Assembly (NCBI GenBank): GCA_022494885.1
Contig: JAGVSM010000901.1
Location: forward strand, 1-64,000
Reading direction: 5' to 3'
Length of the DNA: 64,000 nucleotides
From: Micrasema longulum
Taxonomy: Eukaryota > Arthropoda > Insecta > Trichoptera > Brachycentridae
Shown: piece by piece, positions 1 through 10,529 of the stretch
How positions within the stretch are numbered: position 1 is the first letter of the stretch
How the letters are laid out: every line of letters begins with the position of its first letter
Program-made: the position numbers and the translations under genes
Notes under the pieces: model-generated
What the model saw: the letters and a program-made list of their open reading frames with translations, nothing else
What the model was told of the DNA's origin: nothing
Database searches by the model: none

Positions 1-22
1 GTACCGTCTTATAAAATAAAAT

Positions 23-420
23 GTGAAAAAAATGGTTATGGCTGGATTCCACCCTCAGATTGACATTTATTTCAAGAAAAAGAGAGAAAACTCTTTTGAG
101 AAGGGAGTACTAGGCATTTACATGGCTTATGATATGTCTTTGCCTGGTTTAAGTAGTCACTTCAAAATAACTTATATAAAAAGCATAAAAAACATTATAT
201 GTTCAGGCGTTTCCTATAATGTGAAATGATTCAGTCAGATCAGTAATGGTTTTCGCTCTTTTACTTATAAAAGTAAAATGATGGAAGATTTGAGTAATAA
301 GTATCTTCAAACATAGGCAAAATGGTGAATATGACCGCTGTCTTAACAGAGGCGAAGGAAACGAAGGAAATATTCAAACTTGTGTCAACCGAGATCAATA
401 AATAAATAGGGTTTAATTAA
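23..420. repeat. Repeat X, degenerate head-to-head copies
   Basis: The left part (about 23-165) reads as repeat X in minus orientation, with words such as TTTGAGAAGGGA, TAGGCATTTACATGGCTTATGA and GGTTTAAGTAGTCACTT reduced by point changes. The right part (about 205-350) is the plus orientation, with CAGGCGTTTCCTA, a degraded TCAGTCAGAT block and GGCAAAATGGTGAATAT. The same words recur in better copies near 6.6, 18.7, 27.7 and 38.2 kb. The short reading frame here has no recognisable protein and is treated as chance. Repeat X is not matched to a named family. Confidence 0.65.
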
Positions 421-1085
421 TCAATCGTTAATATAAAAACAATTAAATTTATTTACTGTCATATAATTTTGAATTCTTTATCCTTACCTTTGATTTGTAT
501 AAATACATTCAATTTTATAATAATTATACCAGTCTGGATGTCGCAAAAGCGATGAAACTAGTCACTGGATGTTTTAAATTGGTGGATCAAAGTATCACTC
601 GTCTTTAATTTCTATAATAAAATAGGGGATGTGTTTATTCAAGCATTTACAGGACTTAGGACTAAATGGGCTGGTTCAAGTGATCATTATATACATATAT
701 CCATATATGTGTATGTTTATATTTGTGTGCCTATGTATATGAATTAGTTTTGTTTTATGAAATAGTATAATATTTTTTCAGTTTTTCATTGTTAATATAT
801 ATATTTTTTTAAATTTGTTTTGCATTTTTGTTTTTATTTTTTATTATTTTGTACACTTGCCAAACACAAGAGCCTGACTTTTTTTTGACAAGTTCAATCT
901 GAATTGTTATTTTTTTATGTGTGTTTTATTGTTAATTAAAAGTTATATTAAAAAAATAAATACATATACAGTGTGTGTATATTCATATCTCTGTCTAATA
1001 TTTGTGATTTCTTTATTTTTACTTTTGTTGGAAGTTGTGTAAAACGTTTAAACGCGCTTACAACTAGTTACATAATTTCGGAAAA
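421..1085. other. AT-rich stretch, nothing recognised
   Basis: Low-complexity A/T runs and short TATA/TGTG-rich patches (around 690-740 and 960-990). No coding signature, no repeat family and no terminal inverted repeat could be recognised by eye. Confidence 0.6.
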
Positions 1086-1280
1086 TTGTGGAAATCGAAA
1101 ACATTAGGCACAACGGTGAAATAACACAGTTAATAACAAGTGATAAGTCGTTAAACTAGCTAATAATAGATGGAAAGTCACTTGAATTAGCTAATAACAA
1201 GTGGACAGTCACTTAAACTAGCTAATAACAGGTGGTAAACCCTGTAAATGCCTAGGCTTTCATACTGATTCATTGTCAAA
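1086..1280 (+). repeat. Repeat X core with 31-bp tandem triplication
   Basis: Three consecutive units of 30-31 bp (1145-1174, 1175-1205, 1206-1236) share the pattern AGTCACTTAAACTAGCTAATAACARGTGG, with a partial unit before them from about 1129. Elsewhere the same core occurs once per repeat X copy, as CACTTAAACCAGCCAATGAC. Here it has been locally multiplied, and it continues on the right into the normal X sequence CCTGTAAATGCCTAGG. The differences between units suggest an old duplication. Confidence 0.7.
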
Positions 1281-1361
1281 TATATTTCCTATGCGTTGCA
1301 GAAAATATAAATATTTAATTATTTAGACAATTAAAAACCCTTTCTAGATAATTGGAAATAT

Positions 1362-1638
1362 ATACGTTGGTTTGAACATGTAGAGCGAATGGACAGCAAA
1401 GATCGGCTAAAAGGATCTACGAAGCAAATGTGGATGGATGCAGAAAACGAAGAAGACGAGAAAGACAAGGCACGATCAAGTCCATCGATTACTTAAAGAT
1501 GGACATGTCAAGAGTAGGAATAATCGGCTCCCGTGCATGAGAAGAGGTATGAAAGTAGTGAAAGCGAGGTTTGTAGGCAAAGACAGATTGATATGGCGTT
1601 CTATCCTCTCTGCCTACCCCTACGGGGAAACGGCGTGA
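1362..1638 (+). pseudogene. Non-LTR retrotransposon RT C-terminal fragment (RTE/R1-like)
   Basis: Reading across one frameshift, the region begins with RWFEHVERMD, matching the W-x-G-H-V-x-R-M motif that follows the RT domain of many insect non-LTR elements. It then shifts frame into KTRKTRHDQV, continues GHVKSRNNRLPCMRRGMK, and ends DRLIWRSILSAYPYGETA followed by TGA at 1636-1638. Two other copies of this C-terminus lie on the minus strand at 13384-13652 and 41752-42030, with near-identical last residues (SAYPYGEMA, AYLYGETA). The shift lies around 1430-1450, where the GRPRK-like motif is damaged. The sequence after the stop, GGTTTGTTTGCTTG, resembles the tails of the other copies. This is a 5'-truncated, non-functional copy. 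The family name is inferred; the non-LTR assignment is firm. Confidence 0.85.
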
Positions 1639-1639
1639 C

Positions 1640-2370
1640 GGTTTGTTTGCTTGTTAAAAAACATGTTTCACGATTTGTTCTTCACAATACTAAAATAATA
1701 TAAGATATTATCATTCCCATTGATCAGTTAATCTTATAGAATTTAATTAGGTAATTAATGGCAAATAATTACTGTGTCGCTATTTCACACTATTTGTAAT
1801 CAAATTATTCTGATACAAAATGATTGAGGAGTGGAATTATTTTAATTGCTGCACTGTGTTCTGAATAACTTCGAATATTGAATATGGTGGATACTCGTAT
1901 CTAGCGCGTATGGGGCGCGATTATGTGAAAATGACGAGTAAATTGATCAAATTATTATTGAAAACATATCATTATATTATTTTATATGTTAACGTACATT
2001 TATTTGGTGTATAAATATATTTATTTAATGGGTGAACATCATTCGATTATCAATAGGATCTTTTCACGTCGCCTTGAGAACAGCCACCGAATCCTAAACA
2101 CTCGTCCAGTTCTGGTTCTATTTTAGAACTCAGAACTGCGTTCTTCGTCCACCCGGACACAAGCAACTGTGCTGTATTGCAAAACTGACCTATTCATAAT
2201 GTTCTTTTTCTACATCATTTTTTCTTTTTCGAAATGGTAATTTATGTGTATTTTCAATACATAGGGTTCTCTAATAGAGTTAAAGAGTGTAACGTGGCCA
2301 TAGTGGTAGAGCTACGGCAGTGAAAATTTAGAAGTTTTGATAATTAATGAAAGACAAATCATCATGGAAA
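1640..2370. other. Unannotated AT-rich DNA with a less AT-rich patch
   Basis: No protein family or repeat was recognised. Positions about 2040-2175 are less AT-rich than the surroundings, but all frames are short and no splice-flanked exon is convincing. Confidence 0.5.
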
Positions 2371-2379
2371 GTTACAGTA

Positions 2380-3026
2380 TTGATCAATCCGTAAAAATCA
2401 TTCAACATACTATCAAAATGAGTGCTCAGTTTGAGATACGTTTCAGATGAATGGCTGTGTAAACAAGAAAAATTGTCACTTTCGGGGAGATTAACATGAG
2501 ATCCATCAGCTGTAAATATATTCTTTTAAATCGCTGTTTGATGGGAAGTTTGGTCCGGCGGGGTCATTGGTTCTTCTTCCAAAATTAAACTGGCATGGCA
2601 CCGTCATAACCATCATCGGCGAGAGGTACAGGTCGATGATAGCCAATTTTTGGTAGGTAACTGAATTAGAAGATATAAATATCAACAATATGTGGTTTCA
2701 AAAAGATGGCGCTATGTGCCATACAGCGCATGCATCAATGGATCTTCTTAACAACAATTTCGACGTCATGATTATCTCGCGTTTCGGTGACATCAACTGG
2801 CGACCGAGATAGTGTGATTTCAAGCCATTGGACATTTTTTGTGAGACTATGTTAAATTAATGGTTTATGGAAATAATCCGTAGACGTTGGATGCCTCTAA
2901 AGTCAATATGAATAATGCCATCGATGATATCGAGTCCGATTTATGGGGTCGAGTTATCAAAAATTGGACTTAGAATACGTGCTGTTTAGCAAAGCCGCGA
3001 TGATCATATCGCGTGATAAAATATTT
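2380..3026 (+). pseudogene. Decayed Tc1/mariner-type transposase, internally deleted
   Basis: A piece near 2382-2440 resembles the N-terminal helix-turn-helix region (QSVKIIQHTIK). A short SDE triplet at about 2443-2451 would hold the first catalytic Asp. NGCVNKKNCHFRG and HEIHQL follow, then IGERYRSMIANFW. Next comes MWFQKDGAMCHTAHASMDLL, which carries the second catalytic Asp (codon 2705-2707) in the FQxDGAxCHTA motif. Then come SRFGDINWRPR, an in-frame TAG at 2810-2812, CDFKPLDIF and LMVYGNNP-TLDA, ending in WGRVIKNWT. The spacing between the HTH piece and the SDE is far too short, so most of the N-terminal half has been deleted. Several frameshifts and stops break the frame. This is the insect DDE_3-like transposase type with the NWPPRSCDLTPLDFFLWG signature, here badly eroded. 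No terminal inverted repeats were located. Confidence 0.85.
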
Positions 3027-3039
3027 ATTCATTTAAAAC

Positions 3040-3262
3040 TGCAAGCACAAAGAATAAGTACTTTGACAGACTATTGCTAAAAGCAATATCTTGCAGCCAA
3101 CAAAAAAACAGACTGGTCAAAAGAAGAGATTGGTCAAAATTTTGTACTAAAAAAACATAAGTATATATCAAAAGACACATACATATGTTGAAAACAACCT
3201 AATTAATTCAAATAACAGCTGTTTTTTTTATTAGGAGATAACGCTTGCACATATTATAAAAA
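3040..3262 (-). repeat. Non-LTR element 3' UTR, distal part with conserved 3' hairpin
   Basis: Read on the minus strand, this segment contains TTGGCTGCAAGATATTGC and TTTTAGCAATAG, the short hairpin also seen at 45832-45860 and in a variant form at 51671-51702. It aligns along its length with 45790-46005: both share GACTGGTCAAAAGAAGAG-like, ATCAAAAGA and CTTGCACATATTA words. It is the 3' end of the element whose coding end lies at 4036-4165. The two parts are separated by about 620 bp of other DNA. Confidence 0.7.
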
Positions 3263-3884
3263 TTCCATAAAGCATGTTCATAATTGTTTGTTGTGATCGC
3301 TTAAATGTTTTTAAGCACGTTTTAAGCATGTTATTAAGCAAGTCAATAGTTATTTGTGATACTACTGGTGCCATTATTAATCGTCTCGCGGGAAAAGAGC
3401 AGAAATAAATTTCGTGATTTTTATTTTTGGCATGCGACTACACTTTGCTTCATAAATGGCGACACTGATGATTAAACGTCAAACATCGTCGTGATTTCAA
3501 TTGCGTCAACGATAACGACAAGTTTTAAAAAGTGGATATCCATAAAATTCCAATATTCATCAGCAAATCGCTCTCCTACGCGAACATCGTAGACCTTTGT
3601 GACAAAAACCTGCAGATTTATAACGTAGTTATACTAAAGAGGCAGGTTATTCCTACACAAGCTCCATGTTAGATATAGCAAATGTTGCGTTGGCCTCATA
3701 GCAAACCGCGATATATGTACATGCATTGACATGTTAATACATAGACGCGCCCTATAGAGTAAAATATTTTTTTAAGTAGTGACACGAAAACATATCAATA
3801 CCCCTGAGTTTGTTTATTTAAACCCGGGCTTCATTTAACAAGCATTTGTACCTATACTACATTAATAAAAATATTTAAAATCAT
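3263..3884. other. DNA interrupting a non-LTR 3' UTR; holds a repeat Y arm
   Basis: The uninterrupted paralogue at 45.8-46.1 kb lacks this block, so it is probably inserted. It contains one arm of repeat Y at about 3418-3490 (GCATGCGACTACACTTTGC and GATGATTAAACGTCAAAC). The rest is not recognised. No clean duplication of the target was found at the edges. Confidence 0.45.
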
Positions 3885-4287
3885 AATGTTTTACGTTTTA
3901 AAGGTTGAGGAATGTGGGATCAGATAATGAGTTTAGATGGAGAGATAAAGAGGAACCAAGAAAAGAAAAATGGATCAAAAAATATATTTGAGAAAAAACA
4001 GCAGTTAAAACTCAGGGAGTTCAGGATTCTGGGGAAATATAATAATGTTAAAGGCGTTTCTTGAAGGTGGCTAGAGAAGGTACATTCTTTATATGAAGAG
4101 GTAAGCTTATTCTAAAGTCTAACAGCTTGGACGGAAAAGGAATAGCTGAAAAATCATGTGCTATGTCGAGGAATGGAAAGTGTTCTTTCTTGAGAAGAGC
4201 GAAGCAAAAGACCATGATCAGAAAGGTAAATGAAATATTATAAAATACTCTTTCAAACGAAAATATAATGATATCTCTTACACACAA
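3885..4287 (-). pseudogene. Jockey/CR1-like RT C-terminal fragment with start of 3' UTR
   Basis: The minus-strand reading gives SVQAVRL-stop-NKL in one frame and then LPLHIKNVPSLATFKKRL in another, ending in TAA at about 4048. This matches the usual end of jockey/CR1-type polymerases (xxVRLWNxLPxxIKxxxSLxxFKxxL). The Trp codon of RLWN is TAG here. The open frame continues upstream to 4287 without a recognisable motif. Positions 3885-4035 match the 3' UTR at 46010-46150, with purine-rich words such as AGAGAGAAAGAGGAA and CAAGGAAAGAAAA. Fragmented and non-functional. Confidence 0.75.
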
Positions 4288-4839
4288 ATTATTTTATTTG
4301 AATTAAAAATTCGAGCGCCCTCAATGAAAAACACTTTACATACGTGCATGAAAAAAATGAAATATTTAAGAACATGTCACATATCGGTCTAAAGTGTCGA
4401 GGATCTGATAAGTTCGTAATGTGTTATCTAGTCAACGTCTGCATAGTTACTGGAAAAGTAAAAAATATTAAATAAACTATCTTAAATGTTTCCTAACTAA
4501 CAACACGATACCGTTTATACATAACATGAGAAGTGAAGTGTTGTGCACCCTAATATAAGAACCAAAAGTTTTAGAGTGAGTACGATCTTTGCTATACAGT
4601 CTTCACCATATTCTACAATAGCATGTTATCAGTGGACAAAACTTTTAAAATTATGAGCTGAACAAACAACCGTTGAATAATTACAGAAAATACACAGAAA
4701 GAAAACAATGGTCAGCATTGAAAAACGAAATATTTGCTTTTTTTTAATTTGACCAAATATTAGTAAAAAATCATTTTAATTATAATTAGTAAAAAACGAG
4801 AATCAGGTTGTGGTCTGCGAGTAACAAACTGGGGTGCAA

Positions 4840-5135
4840 TTATGAATATTTTCTATCCCCTGAACAGTGGTTAATTTGGGAAGTTTATTTTTTCCATGCG
4901 ACTAATTTTTGCTTCAAATATGGCCACATTTATGATTAAACGCAAAAAAATATGAACACGAGAAAAAAACATGATACTTTACATTTAGGACATTATTGCG
5001 ACCTTACATTACCCAAAACACTTAATTAGGTTGAATTGGCCAAACCATATTAGTTTTGTTTCCGTTTTTGAAGCAGTTTTATTATTATCACTTGACGTTT
5101 GAAATCAGTGTGGCCCATAGAATAAAGAATAGTCC
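4840..5135. repeat. Repeat Y (MITE-like), short uninterrupted copy
   Basis: The left end carries CCATGCGACTAATTTTTGC, TATGGCCACATTTATGATTAAACG. The right end carries CACTTGACGTTTGAAATCAGTGTGGCC, which is the same sequence in inverted orientation, so the element has long terminal inverted repeats. The middle shares CAAAACACTTAATTAGGTTGAATT with 34423-34443. This copy has no internal insertion and serves as the empty site for the interrupted copy at 33.15-34.56 kb. No coding capacity. Confidence 0.7.
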
Positions 5136-5580
5136 AGAAACCGCATACGCACATCAAACAGAAGGTGACTAAAAAGCCCATAAATTAGTAGGTTTACGTT
5201 TTGACCAATTAGTTTCTTTGTAGACGTCGCTCAGTACGCAACTTCTTAATTGAATTCAACTATGCCGTGTTGTGTTGTTTTAAAATATAGAAATACTGCT
5301 AGGATCTTAAAGAAACAGGATGCAATCACATTTCATGTGTAATTAACAAACTAATGTTTAAGTAGCAAATGCATTACTTAAAAATTAAATTATTATTCCA
5401 TCTGTCAAATTGTCGAAGAAACAAAATGGAAATTTTGTTAGTATTGCCAGGGTAGTATTTTTTTACCCTACTTTGCTCATCTAATGAAAGAGCTGATGAA
5501 AATAAGACTTCGGATTAAACAACGCCGTGGGGGACATTTGAACGACATTATCTTTAAAACATAAAATATTATTTAACATG
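5136..5580. other. Unannotated AT-rich DNA
   Basis: No gene, motif or repeat recognised beyond short A/T runs. Confidence 0.5.
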
Positions 5581-5584
5581 ATAT

Positions 5585-5945
5585 AAAAATATTTGTTTTA
5601 TGTAAAATAAAATTTGTTTATATTTTAAGTTCAAAATTCATTAATTCAATTACTCTTATTAAATGACCCTTTACTTATCAACTCTGTTGTGTCAATCAAT
5701 ATTTCCGCGCGCACAATAAAATTTTAGAGAAATTAACAGATTGCTTTTTTTTTCCTTACATTTGTAATATGATTAATTTTTTTTTCCCATCAATTTTTCC
5801 CACATTGCCCGGCGACTTCACGAATGCGCGCCGAAAGTAAGGCATAGTGGGAGAAATATTGGACACAGTCCGATGTATTCAAATACGATTCTACGCTTCT
5901 TCTGGACCATTCTTAATTCTTTGGTGGGGCCATTATATGAAGCAA
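5585..5945 (+). repeat. Repeat Z, uninterrupted copy
   Basis: This segment aligns with two separated blocks at about 19220-19302 and 20267-20510. Shared words include GTAAAATAAAATTTGTTT, CTCTGTTGTGT, AATCAATATTTCCGCG, ACAATAAAATTTTAGAG and AAATTAACAGATTGCTTTTT, then ATTGGACACAGTCC and GGACCATTCTTAATTCTTTG. It is therefore an empty-site version of the interrupted copy. It is non-coding; the minus-strand frame over 5818-6045 matches no known protein. Confidence 0.75.
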
Positions 5946-6045
5946 AGTGCCGTCGCATTAAAAAAATTAAAATCTTCAAATTAATTACTCTCAAGACACC
6001 ACTTGACGTCAAACGATTTATAAAATAATTTAAAGTTACTTTCAT
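5935..6045. repeat. Repeat Y right arm (solo)
   Basis: Contains GGCCATTATATGAAGCAAAG and GTCGTCGCATT-like words, the terminal arm seen at 34510-34550, here abutting repeat Z. CACTTGACGTC at about 6000 recalls the inner end of the Y arm. Confidence 0.55.
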
Positions 6046-6574
6046 AAATGTAAGAAACCCACGTTAATAATTACTTAAACAAAGAAATAGTAACCAAAAA
6101 CTTACTAAATCTGATTTACGAAATAATATATATTTAAATATATAATGTATTACAACCTAAAATAAGTATAATAAATAAATTTACTGTGTAAGTCCCTTTC
6201 CAAGCAAATATCTAAGTTTATTTTTTGGAGAGGCACAGCGTAGCTAGAAAAACCATTATATTCTCCCATCATAAGCAAAAAGGCATCTTTTTGACAAAAA
6301 TTACAAAATGTTTTAAATACGAGGTAATGTTTGACATTTTTTTTTTAAACATTTTATATATTACAGCAATGAGCGGTAAAAAAAAATTTCATTACGAAAA
6401 TCAATAAAATGTTTTAAAAGTTTTTTAAGCAATAACACAATATCTAGAGACCCATAAGCAAAAACTCGGCATTGATAGACTTAACGTTTTTAAAACAATT
6501 GACGTACTGTGTTTTTACTTAATTCTTTTTACTGATTATTTTCAGTTTTTTTAAATTTGATAAATACTAAAAAG

Positions 6575-6905
6575 TGTCATATCAATACATGAAGAAGTAT
6601 AGAAAACTGAAAATAAAAAAAAAACATTTTCAGGCGTCGCCTAGTATGTAGGTGAAATAATTCAATCACACGAATCTCACCCGCATAAATAAAGGTTTCA
6701 GCTCTTTAACTTCACAAACATCAACAGATGAAAGAATTGAAGGAATATAAATGTTCAAATATGGGCAGAATGGTGAATGTTACACAGTGTGTAAAGTGGC
6801 CACTTAAACCAGCCAATGACAGGTCATGAGCCCTGTAGATGCCTACACTTCTATATTATTTTTTCTGAAATGTTCTTCATCTCTGTTGTAATATGTTAAC
6901 ATGAC
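6575..6905 (+). repeat. Repeat X, good copy
   Basis: Near full-length B part of repeat X: CATGAAGAAGTATAGAAA, TTCAGGCGTCGCCTAGTATG, AAAGGTTTCAGCTCTTTAAC, GTTACACAGTGTGTAAAGTG, CCAGCCAATGACAGGTCATG, and the terminus TCTCTGTTGTAATATGTTAA. The A part (GTCTACAAAAATTTGGAC) is missing. Non-coding. Confidence 0.8.
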
Positions 6906-7017
6906 TACCAAATAACTGCTTTTTTGTTGTGACGGCAGTATAGTTGATAAATTAATATGTTATAAAGTTTGTAAACAATATTAAATAAACAAAAAAAGAA
7001 ATGAAAAAAATTAATCT

Positions 7018-7280
7018 CCTGCTCGTGGTGCAATTAATGGTCTGCGCGTGTGCCTACCACGTAAGAAGTCCCGAGTTCGATTCCCGACATGGTTGACTTA
7101 AGATATTTATTAAGGTGTTTTTACACTAGAATATTTCATAGTCTCTGGACTGGTACATGAAGCGTAAGACTGATCATCGTACCTTCATGTAACAAAAATG
7201 ATCAAGATACACTGAGATTGGAGTACCAATGCTGTGCTCTATGCACTATTAGGTGCGGAAAGGGAATGATGTTGATGATA
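7018..7280 (+). repeat. tRNA-derived SINE, complete-looking
   Basis: The head is tRNA-like. A-box-like TGGTGCAATTAATGGTC is followed about 35 bases later by a B box, GAGTTCGATTC (7073-7083), in the sequence order of a pol III internal promoter. The body includes GGTGTTTTTACACTAGAA, TCTGGACTGGTACATGAAG and ATCAAGATACACTGAGAT. The tail ends CACTATTAGGTGCGG, AAAGGGAATGATGTTGATG. Other copies lie on the minus strand at 17402-17674 and 32647-32908, and as pieces elsewhere. This is a SINE rather than a tRNA gene, because the acceptor stem does not close and the same body follows every head. Confidence 0.85.
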
Positions 7281-7790
7281 CAACCTTACTTCCCTTTTAA
7301 AATAATTATCTGTTTTAATTGTTTTATTATTACTATTGTTTTTAAATAAGCAAAAAAACGATGGTAAAGATATTATTATTTTTTCTTTAAGGTTTTTTGA
7401 TTTAATTTTTTGGCTTATAAGGGGGTTGCTATTCTAAAAATATTGGAAAACGATGATCCAAATCAAATCAAGAGGGCTAAAATTCAAAAAGTTGTTTTAA
7501 TTTAACACCCCTTCTTATACCGAAAAGGCTAGAAAGATAAATGTTTTGAAGTTACACAATACAAACCTTGGAAAGATAAGTAAGTTCCGGATATCCGGAA
7601 GCTTATCCAACTTATTATTAATACAGCAACCCTTTGATGAGCCTATATTAATTTATTACATACGGGTTTTATGTTTGTTTGTCTATAATATGTAGGTAAT
7701 GTTCCACACTGTATAAATAATCCCACGGAGTTTTAGAACTCTAAACCGAGATTTGTTTTTTTAAAAATTAAAATCTATCTCGAGCTTTTA
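7281..7790. other. Unannotated AT-rich DNA
   Basis: A/T-rich, no recognised gene or repeat. Confidence 0.5.
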
Positions 7791-7799
7791 TTAAATTGT

Positions 7800-8235
7800 G
7801 AGATCCATGGTATAATCGATGACACACACGTGTCGAATTAGTTCACCTGAAGTAGACTAATGACCGACGATGCAATATCATCATTTTCTATCGAATCCAA
7901 TACATTCGAATCAACTCTTATAGTATTGCACATTAAACTGGGAGCATCGTTTTGCAATAAATTCACATCGTCCCTACCATAGAACGCAACGCCAGTCAGT
8001 CAGCCCAACAAGTCAGTCACCCCTACAAGTTTAGTTCACTTCAATTCGGCTCGATGACGTCACTCAGTTCCAGCGTGTAGTTCAAGTGAAGTCTCTTCAA
8101 CCCATCATCGTCGTTACACTCAGGCAACACAATTGATTATTTATTCGCCATGTAATAAATAAACATCAAACAGCAACCTCATGTCTTCTCTGTCAACCTC
8201 CAACTGGGGCTGGAGCTCCAACCAACCCTCAACAA
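7800..8235 (+). repeat. Repeat W copy 1, LTR-like
   Basis: Begins ATCGATGACACACACGTGT and is less AT-rich than its surroundings. It contains CGCCAGTCAGTCAGCCC, a TGACGTCA palindrome at about 8054, and an AATAAA-type signal near 8155, and ends near CAACTGGGGCTGGAGCTCC. A second, diverged copy lies at 10530-10975 with the same order of words (ATCGATGACACACACATGTG, CCCAGTCAGCCC, CAGCATGTAGTTCAGGT, ACAATAAATTC). A poly(A) signal near one end and an abrupt start are typical of solo LTRs. No internal region, primer site or target duplication was proven. Confidence 0.45.
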
Positions 8236-9045
8236 CCTATTCCTACAAAATTAACAATAGATCAATAATTTAATGAAATAAATGGTGTTCATAATGTACG
8301 TATGATAAAATTTAAGTAACGAGTAGATATCAAGGCTTTTAATGAAATAAACGAGATTAGGAATGCACCGATATATCATAATAAAATATTTAATACTAGT
8401 TGATATTTATAATGGGCAATAAAGATTATAGACATTTTCAGAGCTTTTGATCTATTACATACATATAAGTTTATATACTATAATGTACCATATGTATTAT
8501 AATAATACATCTAATTATTATTTCTGTGAGAGGCGTATCCCGGCCATTCGACATTTCTGTTTCTCACGAATAATGCAATGGGCTATTATTTGTATGATTT
8601 CTTCCAGTATTTTTTCGAGTTGTTCGTTCATTTTGTCGCCACTCCGTTAAGGATGTTAATACAAAAATACGAACATAAAAGTTCGCAAGTCGTAAAATTA
8701 ATAAAAAAAGCTCTCGACGGTGGTATGCTTCTTGGCTCAATATCTGCACGTACCCATGTATATTATATTACCAATATTATGATTTTTTTGTTATTATTAT
8801 TATAGTTTTTATTATTTATTTATATATGCATGTATACATCTATGCATACATTCATGTGTGTGTATGCATGCGCATATATTATTAAATATACGAACTACAG
8901 TAACTAGAACATAATATTAAAAGAATGTAAATGAATGCCCACTGAGGTGTTTATATAGAAAAGAAAAAATAAAAGATTGAATGTGAACTAAATAAAATAA
9001 AGTGCTTAATCAAAATAAAAATACTTTGTTTTTAACCACTCAATA
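8236..9045. other. Unannotated AT-rich DNA with AT/TG simple patches
   Basis: Includes a low-complexity TATGCATG/TGTGTG patch near 8820-8880. Three overlapping short reading frames at 8447-8805 have no recognisable domain and AT-driven composition. Confidence 0.5.
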
Positions 9046-9150
9046 CATATTTGAATACCGACCGATTTCGAAGCTATACAAGCTTCCTAATCAAGGTACG
9101 ATTTAATAAGTTTACTACGTGCTTCTTTGTCAAGGTTTAATTTACAATTT
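9046..9150 (-). repeat. GAAACCGGT-class stem-loop repeat (T), minus strand
   Basis: On the minus strand the sequence reads CCTTGATTAGGAAGC, TTGTATA, GCTTCGAAATCGGTCGGT. GAAGC and GCTTC can form a stem directly before GAAA. A related, shorter unit with TTGACAAAGAAGCACGTAGT precedes it. Relatives occur at 42480-42545 (minus), 42935-42990 (plus) and, more loosely, downstream of a GIY-YIG fragment at 62260-62305. A link with Penelope-like element termini is inferred. Confidence 0.5.
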
Positions 9151-10095
9151 GACACGATCAAACTTTATAATATTAACCACGTGAACTTAAATCTAATTCA
9201 CGAGGAATACATCAGTTATAAATATTTTATTTTATTTTAAATAACCACAAAGTAAGTGCTTCAAATATAAACATCAATAAATAATAATTCTTCAAACATC
9301 GGAAGATAAATGTTTATCTGAATGGAGACCCCTAAATATTTACAGGAAGTAAGTTGTTTCCCAGAAATTAATCAAAGTTCAAAAAGCTTGTCCAAACTTA
9401 AGATTTATTAAAAGAAAATGTCAGTCCATAGAAATTAAACAATACGAACAAATGTGGTGCAAAATTTGATAAATATATTAAAATTTTTAAACCCATTGAC
9501 GCATACAGGGTCAAATATGACGGAAAAAAGCGTTAATTAATTATTTAAAAAGCGTACAGTAAAAATTATAAAAAAAAAAAAAAATTATAAATGTTTAAGA
9601 ATATCAATTTCTTTACAAAAATCAACATCATAAAATATATCCTTCAGAAATACGTAATGAAAGATTTCTTTCCGGAATAAATGTTACAAAAAATGTTATT
9701 TTAACCTCGAAAACCTTCTCATTCCCCGTTTAGTTCAAGTTTGTATTCATTTTTACAAATTAAATAATCCTATTTTGAAAAATATTTTTTGAGGTGGAAA
9801 AAAAGGCTTCCTTTTTGCTTATGTGGGCAGTAAACGAATGAAATCTTATTCTGCAGAACTGGTGAAGTTTGCATATAAGTATTATAAAAAATATGTTTTT
9901 TTGTATATTGTACAATAATACTTTTTTTAGGTTTCACATGGTGGGTATACGAAAAAAAATCTTTATTTAAATTTTAAATGACAAAAATCAATAAAAACGG
10001 ATATCAACCACATTTTGGTAAAAGCTTGGAGGAGAAGATATAACCATAGTAAAATATGAGAGCAATCGCCCTTCACTTATTAACCCGGCTCCTTA
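9151..10095. other. Unannotated AT-rich DNA
   Basis: No coding or repeat signal recognised; A/T homopolymer runs near 9570-9590 and 9920-9960. Confidence 0.5.
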
Positions 10096-10099
10096 AAGA

Positions 10100-10349
10100 C
10101 CTAGGGGCGATTACAATGGGAAGTTAACAAAGTTATCTTCGACTGTTTATAAAGAAACACCGATATTTGTGTACGAAAATGAGTATATTTGCATGAACAC
10201 TTAAAGTATCTTCGTCGATAACCTATTATTGATCATGTTTAGAAGAAAACATTGTTTGAATATTCTGTTTTTCATACGGAAAACTTAATTTTACTTTGTA
10301 GATAAAATTGAAGAAAAATGTTAACTTCCCATTGTAATCGGGGCCCAGG
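10100..10349. mobile_element. Small MITE with about 26-bp terminal inverted repeats, plus tandem half copy
   Basis: The left end, GGCGATTACAATGGGAAG, TTAACA (10106-10129), is the reverse complement of the right end, TGTTAACTTCCCATTGTAAT (10320-10339), then CGGGGCC. Directly after it, 10350-10440 repeats the left arm and adjoining interior (ATTGGAAGTTAACAG, TTATCTTTAATTGTCTTTAA), so a second left half sits in direct orientation. No open frame. The target duplication is unclear. Confidence 0.65.
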
Positions 10350-10529
10350 GAATGATTACAATAATTGGAAGTTAACAGATTTATCTTTAATTGTCTTTAA
10401 AGTAAAACCAAATTTTCTGGATGAAAATGTTTATATTAGGATAGTGTTTTATTTTAAACTTGCTCAATCTTAGGTTACCGATATACTCGAAGATACATAT
10501 TTTTATAAATAAATTTAGGGGCTATAGTT

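Noticed and set aside
1145..1236. A CRISPR array
   Set aside because: Three adjacent 31-bp units without spacers, derived from a eukaryotic dispersed repeat, in a eukaryotic sequence.
4048..4287. An intact small secreted or membrane protein on the minus strand
   Set aside because: The C-terminal part is plainly the end of a non-LTR polymerase; the hydrophobic N-terminal part is AT-driven.
7018..7092. A tRNA gene
   Set aside because: A and B boxes are present but the acceptor stem does not close, and the head is followed by the same SINE body as in the other copies.
9046..9150. A functional hammerhead ribozyme
   Set aside because: A GAAA preceded by a short stem is present, but the CTGATGA box is changed to TTGATTA, so only a loose resemblance can be claimed.
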